Source: Bacteroidota bacterium (GTDB lineage Bacteria > Bacteroidota > Bacteroidia > Chitinophagales > Saprospiraceae). Taken from it: 39,933 bases of DNA. How positions within the stretch are numbered: the stretch's first letter is position 1; each line of letters begins with the position of its first letter. The notes beneath the pieces are model-generated. The model saw only the letters and a program-made list of their open reading frames with translations, did not search any database and had not been told where the DNA came from. Below, piece after piece: positions 17,349 through 25,475 of the stretch. Location: positions 39,947-79,879 of the forward strand of contig JAHEAQ010000013.1 of NCBI GenBank assembly GCA_024642705.1, read 5' to 3'. The position numbers and the translations under genes were made by a program.

Positions 17349-18599
17349 TTATTCAAAAGTTGAGTATGATTCTACTCCAAAACTAGCAGCATCTATTCCA
17401 GCTAATTCCTCTTCACGAGAAACTCTAATTCCAATTGTTCTTTTCATAATTTGCAATATTACAAACGTAAATATAAATGAAAAGCTCGCTATTGCCAAAA
17501 CCCCAATTGCTTGAGTTGCAAGCAAGCCAAATCCACCACCAAATAGCAATCCGTTTTCAGTAGCAAAAAGACCAACAGCAACGGTTCCAAAAAGACCGTT
17601 AACTCCATGTACTGCAATAGCTCCAACTGGGTCATCAATTCTCATCTTATCAACAAAAACCACAGCAATGTCTACAAGAATTCCAGCAATTAGGCCAATG
17701 ATAATTGCTGAATTATGGTCTACCACGTTACATCCAGCAGTGATGGCTACTAATCCAGCAAGGACTCCATTGATAACCATTGTGATATCAATTTGTTTGT
17801 ATTTTATATAGGTATAAGCCATTGTCGAAATTCCTCCTGCTGCAGATGCTAGAAATGTATTCGTCGCCACAGTACCAATTAATTCCCATTTGCCAAGTGC
17901 TCCGAGTGTTGAACCTGGATTAAAGCCAAACCATCCAAACCATAACATAAATGCTCCAACAGCCGCCAGTGGCAGATTATGGCCTGGTATTGCTTGAATT
18001 TCTCCATTTTCATATTTTCCGATTCTTGGCCCTAATACGATGGCTGCAGCTAATGCGGCAAATCCTCCCATTGCATGAACTGCTGTCGAACCTGCAAAAT
18101 CATTAAATCCCATGGTTGCTAACCATCCGCCAGGATTCCACACCCAATGAGCAGCAAATGGATACATAATGGTGCAAAATAAAAATACAAAAATGGCATA
18201 TGCCCATATTTTCATCCTTTCGGCTACTGCGCCTGAAACAATTGAAATGGCCGCAAGTGCAAAACCCAGTTGTATAAAATAAAATAGATTATTTGATATA
18301 TTAAGTCCAAGGCCTAAATCCTGATCGGTAATGCCAAAATCAAATGCAATCCAACCATTGGATAAGCCATAAGCAATTCCAAATCCGAACAAATAAAAGG
18401 CAATTCCACCAAAAGAAATATCAATAATTACTTTTGCAATAATACTCATCGCGTTTTTGGATCTTATAAATCCAGCTTCCAACAAAGCAAACCCGCCTTC
18501 CATTTGAAATATTAGAGCTGCACAAATGGCAACCCAAACGGTATCGATACTATGTATCAATTCTACTTGCTGAGCAGCAAGCACTGTAATTTCTTCCAT
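17349..18599 (-). CDS. amtB: Ammonium transporter (Amt/AmtB family)
   Basis: A 416-residue inner-membrane ammonium channel with eleven or so hydrophobic helices. The conserved early block FQMEGGFALLEAGFIRSKNA is present, as are the Asp of the conduction site (Asp167 in GFNDFAGS) and the twin histidines His175 (AVHAMGG) and His331 (AVHGVNG). It ends with a short cytoplasmic tail (GIDAASFGVESYSTFE) that P-II proteins contact. I prefer the ATG at 18599 over a TTG at 18650, which would add 17 polar residues. Unlike many proteobacterial AmtB proteins there is no cleavable signal peptide. P-II follows 19 bases downstream. An intergenic region with a strong hairpin precedes it and may carry the nitrogen control signal. 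Confidence 0.93.
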   Translation of the reverse strand: MEEITVLAAQQVELIHSIDTVWVAICAALIFQMEGGFALLEAGFIRSKNAMSIIAKVIIDISFGGIAFYLFGFGIAYGLSNGWIAFDFGITDQDLGLGLNISNNLFYFIQLGFALAAISIVSGAVAERMKIWAYAIFVFLFCTIMYPFAAHWVWNPGGWLATMGFNDFAGSTAVHAMGGFAALAAAIVLGPRIGKYENGEIQAIPGHNLPLAAVGAFMLWFGWFGFNPGSTLGALGKWELIGTVATNTFLASAAGGISTMAYTYIKYKQIDITMVINGVLAGLVAITAGCNVVDHNSAIIIGLIAGILVDIAVVFVDKMRIDDPVGAIAVHGVNGLFGTVAVGLFATENGLLFGGGFGLLATQAIGVLAIASFSFIFTFVILQIMKRTIGIRVSREEELAGIDAASFGVESYSTFE

Positions 18600-18925
18600 A
18601 TCTGTAGTTAAGTCAGTTAATTTTAGAATTTTCACGAAGTCTGCAAACAAAAAAGCGAAAATTATAAATCTGTGCTAAGTTATAATTTTAATTTAGAAAT
18701 AATCATATATGTATTATTTTATACAAGAGACTTGGTTTCTTTATTTGAATTATCTTTATAAACGAAGGTTATCGTTTATGAAGATAAAACTGTGCACATC
18801 TGCCAGACACTTATCATAACTTATGCATTCCTACGAATTTTTTGCAGTTCAGTAAAAATATATTGGCATTGCGTCAGAAAAAAATCAAACATTAATAAAT
18901 ATTAAAAATATTTTGCCTTCAAAGA
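18600..18925. other. Intergenic region upstream of the ammonium transporter
   Basis: 326 bases lie between the amtB start and the stop of the CotH-family gene, both on the minus strand. I find no protein-coding frame with family character. The region is very AT-rich apart from a 16-bp inverted repeat at 18750-18787 and an adjacent 8-bp palindrome TGTGCACA at 18791-18798. It should hold the transcription end of the CotH gene and the amtB promoter, but no exact TAnnTTTG -7 box is visible close to the amtB start. Confidence 0.6.
18750..18787. promoter_or_regulatory. 16-bp inverted repeat / hairpin between cotH-like gene and amtB
   Basis: The left arm at 18750-18765 (TTATCTTTATAAACGA) and right arm at 18772-18787 (TCGTTTATGAAGATAA) pair over all 16 positions, with one G-U wobble, around a 6-base loop (AGGTTA). 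No U-rich run follows on either strand, so it is not a textbook intrinsic terminator. It sits about 150 bases upstream of the amtB start and about 140 bases after the cotH-like stop. An operator, a leader RNA stem or a U-poor terminator are all possible. Confidence 0.55.
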
Positions 18926-21214
18926 TTAATATTGAAAAATGTATTTAGCAAAACAATAAGTATTATCACTCATTCTTGCCTTCAAAATGTATTGCCCAGT
19001 TACTCCATGTATTTCATTAAGCTTTAATATAATCTGTTGCGAATGCTCAGAAAATGAATGATCAAATACCTTGTTTCCATAAAGATCAAAAATAGCAATT
19101 GAAGAAATATTTAATTCCCGATTTTCAATATTTAATATTTCGCTTGACGGATTTGGGAATATTGAAAGCATTAAAGAATTATTATTTTCTTCGATTGAAG
19201 AAGGCGATTCATTATTATAACCAAAAGTTGGGTAGGGAAGTACTTGCAGATCACCAGTGCCATTTGGCAGTCTTCCATAAGTTTTATTGTCATTTTGTTC
19301 TGGGAATGTAAATCCATTTATCTGAACAAATTGATTGTTTTCTTTAAAATAAAGTCCGATAAACTCACCATTTTTCGAAAGCTTAAAGTTTGCATGATTT
19401 ATTCCTTGGGATTCATCATTATCTGCCCATATGGTGTAATATTCTTCAGGTCCCAATTGAATTTCAGGTAACTGCCATTTTCCAGGGTTTGATTCGTCAT
19501 CTGTTATATAATATGCTCCAAGATTTATATTGGTATCTGAAGTATTAAATAATTCGATCCAATCTTCAAATGCTCCCGTTTCATCCGTTTTAAAAGTGGA
19601 ATTACTAGCCATTAACTCGTTGATTACAATGTCAGAACTTATGGCAACATCTAAAATTATTTGATTGGCATTACAAAATGGCCAATATCTTTTTCCTGCA
19701 ATACTCGAAACTTCAAAATAATAATTTAAGAATCCTGAATGAATGTTTTCAAGACTTGTTTGGTAGGTACTTTCTTCTTTTGGACTGATTATTTTCTCTT
19801 TCCAAGGATCATCATTGTATTGGTAATTCAAAGTTACATCTCGTGCAGCTTCCCATGGAAAAAATAAATTTATATTGAATATTATGGAGTCTGTTTTGAG
19901 CTCAGCATTATAAAAATTCAACATTGGCATTGGGGTATTTACGATTAATTGAGGCCAGATTGAGGCTCCCCTTGCTTCAATATATGATCTGATTCCGTAT
20001 CGAACATGCGAACCAACCCCTTCATCAAAACTTTTATTGAAATGATTAATATCCCAACCATAGTCCATCTGTGCAAATAAATCATTTATCCTGAATGGGG
20101 TTAGTTTGGTTTTGAAACCTTCTAAATAAGAATCCAAATAAACATTATTGAAAAATTCTAATAAATATTCATATAAATAATAGCTTAGCTTATCTTTGTA
20201 TTCTTTAATTTTTAAAATGTTTTCATAAAGAGGTCGGTCTACATTACCCCAAGTATCAGACCATTCACAGATATCCGTTTCTGTCCAATCAGTGCTTCCC
20301 CAGCCGATTCCAAAAGTGTTATCTAGATCAAAAGGAATATATGTAAACTTTCCTGTAGAAGGGTTATGGTATAGGTAAAAATTATTTTTATTAACGATTG
20401 GACCATCCCAATTGGAAACAAGGATATCCATGGCAATGGCTTTAATATAATTATCCACATCAAATATTTCTTCTAGCTCACATTGAAATTGGTCACCAGT
20501 TGTATTGTTGAGAATATCAATGAATTGAACCAATTGACTATAATCGTCGCTTTCATTATTTGTTTTCAAATCATAAGTTCTTCTGCCATTAGATTCATCT
20601 TTATAATTGGATTGATTGCTACCTTTGTAGACTAAATCTGCAGGCCAAAGACATTTGAAAAGATTGCCACTTTTGTTAGAAAATCTCTTTTGTACAAATT
20701 CTTCGTCGATATGCTCCACATTTATATAAAGACCATAATATTGATTGTTGATATACAACTCCACATGATTTGCTCTCGAAGATGGAATTCCTACTCTACG
20801 ATATAAATCCCAACACATTTTTGAACGCAAAATACTTGGATCATTATGTTCTCCATTTAAATTCAGCTTTTCTAATCCATGGTATTTCTTACCAGATTCG
20901 AAAGCATTGATTGAAATTTTAAAAGATTTTTTCTTAGAAGTTCTTGAAGTATTTCCTCTAAGTCGGAATCCTACGTTTTCGATGGTATCTGTAATATTAT
21001 TTCTAGTAAAAAAAAAGTTGGATTTAAATTCATGTTCACTATCGCTATTTTCAAGCGCTAAAATATATTCAAGAGAATCCTGAGGAATAATTACATCAAT
21101 TCGAGGAACGGATTCATCATCAAATACATATCCTGGCTCTGGAAAGTTATATTGAGCTCCTAAATTGAATGAGAAAATAATAAAGAAGAAAAACCATGTT
21201 AAGCTTCGAAGCAT
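18926..21214 (-). CDS. CotH-family protein kinase with lamin-tail domain and T9SS sorting signal
   Basis: A 762-residue surface or secreted protein. A Sec signal peptide (1-21) precedes a CotH kinase domain (about 35-420), with the glycine loop GFRLRGNTSRTSKKKSF, the NWDGPIVNKNNFYLYHN block around Asp270, and the metal-binding FDLDNTFG (Asp296, Asp298). CotH proteins are atypical kinases, best known for phosphorylating spore-coat and effector proteins. A beta-sandwich follows, then a lamin-tail domain (about 530-635; INELMASN, EDWIELFN, GAYYITDD). The end (about 684-762) is a type A sorting domain of the type IX secretion system (SIFPNPSSEILNIEN, YGNKVFD, GQYILKA). It lies 9 bases after the nucleotidase-like gene, so the two are probably co-transcribed. 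The kinase substrate is unknown. Confidence 0.88.
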   Translation of the reverse strand: MLRSLTWFFFFIIFSFNLGAQYNFPEPGYVFDDESVPRIDVIIPQDSLEYILALENSDSEHEFKSNFFFTRNNITDTIENVGFRLRGNTSRTSKKKSFKISINAFESGKKYHGLEKLNLNGEHNDPSILRSKMCWDLYRRVGIPSSRANHVELYINNQYYGLYINVEHIDEEFVQKRFSNKSGNLFKCLWPADLVYKGSNQSNYKDESNGRRTYDLKTNNESDDYSQLVQFIDILNNTTGDQFQCELEEIFDVDNYIKAIAMDILVSNWDGPIVNKNNFYLYHNPSTGKFTYIPFDLDNTFGIGWGSTDWTETDICEWSDTWGNVDRPLYENILKIKEYKDKLSYYLYEYLLEFFNNVYLDSYLEGFKTKLTPFRINDLFAQMDYGWDINHFNKSFDEGVGSHVRYGIRSYIEARGASIWPQLIVNTPMPMLNFYNAELKTDSIIFNINLFFPWEAARDVTLNYQYNDDPWKEKIISPKEESTYQTSLENIHSGFLNYYFEVSSIAGKRYWPFCNANQIILDVAISSDIVINELMASNSTFKTDETGAFEDWIELFNTSDTNINLGAYYITDDESNPGKWQLPEIQLGPEEYYTIWADNDESQGINHANFKLSKNGEFIGLYFKENNQFVQINGFTFPEQNDNKTYGRLPNGTGDLQVLPYPTFGYNNESPSSIEENNNSLMLSIFPNPSSEILNIENRELNISSIAIFDLYGNKVFDHSFSEHSQQIILKLNEIHGVTGQYILKARMSDNTYCFAKYIFQY

Positions 21215-21223
21215 TGTGTCAAT

Positions 21224-22756
21224 TTATAGTTTTTCAAAGTATTTAATGATAGCAAGTCTAATATCTCGGGCCGTATCTCTATTACTTGGCTCAAGAATAG
21301 TTGATATACCTGGATTTTCCTTTGTGAAACTTTTGTATTCATAGCCACTCAACATAAAATCATTCAAAGCTATGTTGTAAATTCTATTTGTATCCAAATA
21401 ACTGTTATTTATTAACCATTTATTGGCTTGTTTTTGGATGTTGTAAACTTGAAGATATCCACCATTCCCAATATTGGATTCACTTTCTTCCAAAACCTCT
21501 TTTAGCAGTTTTCCAGTCATTTCGACCTTCAAGACTTTGCCTCCAAAAGGTAATACTCTGAATACATCGACTGCTGTAATTTCTCCTATTATATCATCAT
21601 CAATTCTGAATGAACCACTGTTTATAAAGGACGCATCGACTCCATTTATGCTTTCAAACATTGCTTTTGTAGCTACCTCTCCAAGATTGGTTTGTGAAGA
21701 CCTCATGTCGCTATCTATGCCATTAAGTGGTTTGACTGCGTTATAAATAACTTTATTTGGTTCATCAACGATATCTTTAATTTGTTCATCTAATATTATA
21801 GACCATTTTTGAACAATTAAATCCACAGCTGGGTCTTCTTCAATTGTTTCGTCAATTGAAATTAGCTCAGAATTTACAATATTTGTTTTAGTTTTTTTGT
21901 CGTATTTAATTCTATGCACATATACAGTTTTCGCATTTGCATCTGCTTTTGCTATGGTAGTATTACCAACCATATATTTCATGTTATTATGGTCATGGCC
22001 GCCCATTATAAGCGCAATTTCAGGGTTTTGCGTCGCTACTTCTTTGTCTTGCTTAATTAATAAATGGGTCAATCCAATTACAATATCTGTTGATCTGGAT
22101 AATTCTTGGACAGCAGTTTTGGAGGAAGTAAAAATGTCATCGTAGTGCACAAAATCTTTTTCAGCAAGTGGAATTGTAACTCCAAATATTCCCACATTTA
22201 ATTTAGTGCCATCATTATCTTCTATTTCCCAAACATAAGTTTCAGGTGCAAAATGTTTCCTCCCTTTGACCATTCTATAAAATGGATACAATCGATCGCC
22301 ACATGTCTGGAAAGTGTTGCAACTTGTCCATTCAAAATTTGATTCATTTAATCTACTTTGAAGCTCATCTTCTTTGATGTCGAATTCATGATTTCCAAAA
22401 GTCACCAAGTCGAAGCCTGTTGCATTCATTACTTCGACCATGTGCTTCCCTTTTATACTTTGACCTTCGTATTTCAAAGTTCCTATAACAGAAGGATTAA
22501 CAAAATCCCCTGCATGCACTAAAAAAGTGTTTTTATTTTCAAGCAATAATTTTTTACGTAATGTTGCAACTCTTGCCAAGCCGCCAACTTTTCCGCCTTG
22601 CAAAGGAGCAATTTCATACACATCATTTACTTGAATGAAAATGAATTCAATGATGTTGTCATCCTTAGTTGGTGTTAAAACCTTCGTGGGAGTGCAAGCG
22701 AAAATGAATACAATTGTGGAAATAAAAATAAAAAAAGAAGTTTTTGAAAGGATCAT
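21224..22756 (-). CDS. 5'-nucleotidase / UshA-type metallophosphoesterase lipoprotein
   Basis: A 510-residue lipoprotein (lipobox IFAC, Cys21) with the two-domain layout of UshA-type 5'-nucleotidases. The N-terminal metallophosphatase domain shows Asp45 (QVNDVYEI), Asp83 (HAGDFVN), Asn122-His123 (GNHEFD), His231 (GLTHL) and His254-x-His256 (GGHDHNN). The C-terminal substrate domain shows NSGSFRIDDD and GNGGYLQV. The first motif in UshA is D-x-H; here it is Asp-Val-Tyr, so one classical metal ligand is replaced by Tyr47. Expected activity is removal of phosphate from nucleotides or related phosphoesters in the periplasm or at the surface. It is first in a pair with the CotH-type kinase gene (9-base gap). 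A -7-like box lies 30-37 bases upstream of the start. Confidence 0.87.
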   Translation of the reverse strand: MILSKTSFFIFISTIVFIFACTPTKVLTPTKDDNIIEFIFIQVNDVYEIAPLQGGKVGGLARVATLRKKLLLENKNTFLVHAGDFVNPSVIGTLKYEGQSIKGKHMVEVMNATGFDLVTFGNHEFDIKEDELQSRLNESNFEWTSCNTFQTCGDRLYPFYRMVKGRKHFAPETYVWEIEDNDGTKLNVGIFGVTIPLAEKDFVHYDDIFTSSKTAVQELSRSTDIVIGLTHLLIKQDKEVATQNPEIALIMGGHDHNNMKYMVGNTTIAKADANAKTVYVHRIKYDKKTKTNIVNSELISIDETIEEDPAVDLIVQKWSIILDEQIKDIVDEPNKVIYNAVKPLNGIDSDMRSSQTNLGEVATKAMFESINGVDASFINSGSFRIDDDIIGEITAVDVFRVLPFGGKVLKVEMTGKLLKEVLEESESNIGNGGYLQVYNIQKQANKWLINNSYLDTNRIYNIALNDFMLSGYEYKSFTKENPGISTILEPSNRDTARDIRLAIIKYFEKL

Positions 22757-22785
22757 TTGTTCTGTATTTTAGATTATCATTCAAA

Positions 22786-22793
22786 CAAAGGTA
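22786..22793 (-). promoter_or_regulatory. Candidate -7 promoter box for the nucleotidase/CotH pair
   Basis: On the minus strand TACCTTTG is an exact match to the Bacteroidota -7 consensus TAnnTTTG, 29 bases before the ATG at 22756. No convincing TTTG -33 box is found at the usual spacing, so the call rests on the -7 element and its position. Confidence 0.35.
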
Positions 22794-22817
22794 GGCGAAT
22801 TAATTAAATATGAATAC

Positions 22818-22839
22818 TTCCAAAAATCAATTTTTGGAA
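22818..22839 (-). terminator. Possible terminator hairpin after zwf-pgl
   Basis: A perfect 10-bp inverted repeat, TTCCAAAAAT-CA-ATTTTTGGAA, which would fold with a 4-base loop. It lies 29 bases beyond the pgl stop. The downstream minus-strand sequence is AU-rich but not a clean U-run, so termination is plausible rather than certain. Confidence 0.4.
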
Positions 22840-22868
22840 ATTATTAAAAACTAATTAAGATGAACTTT

Positions 22869-23579
22869 TCAAAGATATAAGGCGCTTTCTTTATCTAAAT
22901 ACCAGATTATATTTTTCGAAATGGGTTGAACATGTGCTGCAGGAAAATCCAAATAGTGGTTTCGTTTATTCAGAATTTCATCTATTTTCTCTTTTTTACT
23001 TAAACCTGTGACTAAAAAAGTTACAGTTTTTGCATTATTTATGACTTTTCCAGTAATAGTAATTCTTAGTTGGCCTGAATTTGGGTGAGTTGCTACTTCA
23101 CAATTGTGATCAGAATTCCAAAGGTTCATTTGATCTGGAAATATTGAAGCGGTATGTCCATCTTCTCCCATTCCCAAAATCAATAAATCAAAACAAGGAA
23201 TGCCATTTTTAATTTCCAAATTTTCATTTAAAATTTTAGAATATCGAATAGCTTCTTTTCTTGGGTCATTTTCGCCTTTAATTCTATGGATATTTTCAAT
23301 AGGAATATCAATTTTTGAAAACAAATGATCTTGGGTCATTTTAAAATTGCTTTCTGAATCATCAGGACCTACACATCTTTCATCTCCCCAATAGAAATGG
23401 ACATTATTCCAACTAATTGAATCTTTATAATTTTCTGAAATGAAATCAAAAATTGCTTTCGGCGTGCTACCTCCTGAAAGTGCAACATTCACTTTATCGG
23501 ATTGATGGATGATTTTTTGAAGTTCTTCGGAAAATTTTTTAGCTATTTCCTCTTTATTATTGCAAATTATAATTTCCAT
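22869..23579 (-). CDS. pgl: 6-phosphogluconolactonase
   Basis: A 236-residue cytoplasmic enzyme of the glucosamine-6-phosphate isomerase/6-phosphogluconolactonase fold that hydrolyses 6-phosphogluconolactone to 6-phosphogluconate, the second step of the oxidative pentose phosphate pathway. The phosphate loop SGGSTP (35-40), the block WGDERCVGPDDSESN (64-78) and the catalytic GMGEDGHTASIFP (136-148, with the general-base His142) are intact. Length is typical for the DevB-type enzyme. It lies 51 bases downstream of zwf on the same strand, and gnd is divergent just beyond zwf, so context confirms the assignment over deaminase relatives. Confidence 0.94.
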   Translation of the reverse strand: MEIIICNNKEEIAKKFSEELQKIIHQSDKVNVALSGGSTPKAIFDFISENYKDSISWNNVHFYWGDERCVGPDDSESNFKMTQDHLFSKIDIPIENIHRIKGENDPRKEAIRYSKILNENLEIKNGIPCFDLLILGMGEDGHTASIFPDQMNLWNSDHNCEVATHPNSGQLRITITGKVINNAKTVTFLVTGLSKKEKIDEILNKRNHYLDFPAAHVQPISKNIIWYLDKESALYL

Positions 23580-23630
23580 TTAAAGTATTTTTTCAAAGTT
23601 TTACAACATTGTCTTAAACTATATTATAAG

Positions 23631-25145
23631 TTATAGTTCGCAGTATAAATCATCGTTTGTTAGATTTTTTGAAGGGGTTCTCCATTTATGTTTTTTCATC
23701 AATTCATTTGCAGCTTCAGGCCCCCAAGATCCTGCTGCATATTGATGTACTTCAACTGAAGTATCATTTTTCCAGGTTTCTAAAATGGGGTCAACAAAAG
23801 CCCACGCTTCTTCGACTTCATCTCCTAGAGCGTATAATGTGGCATCACCTTGCATTACATCAAGAAGTAATCTTTCATAGGCTTCCGGGACATTAGTATC
23901 AGAAAGGTCTGAATAGTTGAAATCCATATCTACGTTTTCAACTTTAAATCCTTGTCCAGGAAGTTTCATTCCAAAATTTAAAACAATTCCTTCATTGGGT
24001 TGAATTCGAATGATCAGTTTGTTGCTTTCTTGATTTCTATCAAATAAATTCTTTGGGGAGGCTTTGAAATGAATAACGACTTCTGTAACTTTTGCAGGCA
24101 ATCTTTTTCCAGTTCTAACATAAAAGGGTACATTTTCCCACCTCCAATTGTCAAAAAAGAATTTTACAGCTGCAAAAGTTTCTGTTTTTGAGCTTTTTGA
24201 AACACCCTCTTCTTCTAAATATCCTTTAACTTGCTTTCCCAGTATTTTTGAAGATATGTATTGACCTCTCACTGTATTTGATTTTATAGTTTCTGGAGTC
24301 CATTGTCTTAGACATCTTAGAACTTTTAATTTTTCGTCTCGAATGGCATCTGCATCAATTCTATATGGAGGTTCCATGGCAATTAGTGAAACAATTTGCA
24401 TGAGATGGTTTTGAAACATATCCCTAAATGCGCCCGAACCATCATAATATCCACCTCTGCTGCCAACTCCTTCTTGTTCAGCATTTGTTATTTCTACTCT
24501 GCTTATAAAATTCCTATTCCAAAGCGGTTCGAAAATGCTGTTTGAAAATCTCGTGACCAAAACATTTTGAACAGTCTCTTTTCCTAAATAATGGTCAATT
24601 CTGTAAATTTGATTTTCAGAAAAACATTCCAACAATCCTGCATTTAGATCTTTTGCAGTAGCCAAGTCATAACCAAATGGCTTTTCCACAACCAACCTTT
24701 TCCAACCTTCATTGTTGGTATTCAAATTTTGATCTCTAAGATTTCGGGCGATAATTTTGTAAAGACTAGGCGGTGTCGAAAGATAAAAAATGTAATTATT
24801 AGGAATTTGATACTTTGAACTTAGTTCAATGAGCTTTTCCTTTAAAGTTAAGTAACTGTTTTCATAATTTCCGCCCAAATCATGGTAGAAAAACTTTTGA
24901 GCAAAATTTTCAACTAAAATATTTGATTCTTGTTTGCCATCATTTATTAAAAAATCACTTTCAAAAATTACTTTATTGCGAAATTCCTCATCTGTTAAAT
25001 TGGTTCTACTAGTTCCTAAAACTATAAAGTTTTCTGGCAGGAAACCTCCTTTGAAAAGATGAAACAATGCTGGTATTAATTTTCTAACGGTCAGATCGCC
25101 TGAAGCTCCGAAAATGACTAAAATTTGATTTTCTATATTTTTCAT
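23631..25145 (-). CDS. zwf: Glucose-6-phosphate 1-dehydrogenase
   Basis: A 504-residue cytoplasmic dehydrogenase that oxidises glucose 6-phosphate to 6-phosphogluconolactone and yields NADPH or NADH. The coenzyme loop GASGDLTVRKL (13-23), EKPFG (154-158) and the signature RIDHYLGKE (182-190) are intact. The block GGYYDGSGAFRDMFQNHLMQ, carrying the catalytic His, follows. I chose the ATG at 25145 rather than one ten codons upstream because it puts the Rossmann motif at the usual distance from the start. It is the first gene of a zwf-pgl unit and is divergent from gnd. Confidence 0.95.
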   Translation of the reverse strand: MKNIENQILVIFGASGDLTVRKLIPALFHLFKGGFLPENFIVLGTSRTNLTDEEFRNKVIFESDFLINDGKQESNILVENFAQKFFYHDLGGNYENSYLTLKEKLIELSSKYQIPNNYIFYLSTPPSLYKIIARNLRDQNLNTNNEGWKRLVVEKPFGYDLATAKDLNAGLLECFSENQIYRIDHYLGKETVQNVLVTRFSNSIFEPLWNRNFISRVEITNAEQEGVGSRGGYYDGSGAFRDMFQNHLMQIVSLIAMEPPYRIDADAIRDEKLKVLRCLRQWTPETIKSNTVRGQYISSKILGKQVKGYLEEEGVSKSSKTETFAAVKFFFDNWRWENVPFYVRTGKRLPAKVTEVVIHFKASPKNLFDRNQESNKLIIRIQPNEGIVLNFGMKLPGQGFKVENVDMDFNYSDLSDTNVPEAYERLLLDVMQGDATLYALGDEVEEAWAFVDPILETWKNDTSVEVHQYAAGSWGPEAANELMKKHKWRTPSKNLTNDDLYCEL

Positions 25146-25475
25146 AAATGACAGTTTTAATAATTTAAGCGGCAAAACTAATCAATCTATAAGAATACTG
25201 CTTTTATGATTCAATGGAATTGAAAAGGCGTACATATTTGAATTTTTAATCTTGCAACACTTCGAAATAAGACAAAATCAGGATCAGAAAAGTTTTAATT
25301 AAGCGATTAAATTGCACTTATCGGCTTTCTTTTACATAAAGATGACTTACAAAAACTTACTTTTGCTTTGGTATATGAATTCAAAAAGCAAAAAAAGCAG
25401 TAAAATGTTGTTTAATGTGCAATATGATCATCTTTTTTGCATATAAATTGATCAAATTCTAATAAAATATTTTGC
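25146..25475. other. Divergent promoter region between zwf and gnd
   Basis: 330 bases without a coding frame of any family character. On the minus strand TAGTTTTG (25173-25180) is an exact -7 consensus match 28 bases before the zwf ATG. On the plus strand TACTTTTG (25358-25365) is another exact match toward gnd, but it is 110 bases from the start and has no clear -33 box. Two TGATCA palindromes (25425-25430 and 25449-25454) lie 24 bases apart just upstream of gnd and could be operator half-sites. I see no stable terminator-type hairpin. Confidence 0.5.
25173..25180 (-). promoter_or_regulatory. Candidate -7 promoter box for zwf-pgl
   Basis: TAGTTTTG on the minus strand matches TAnnTTTG exactly and lies 27 bases before the zwf ATG, the same spacing as the box ahead of the nucleotidase gene. 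The -33 element is not clear. Confidence 0.35.
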
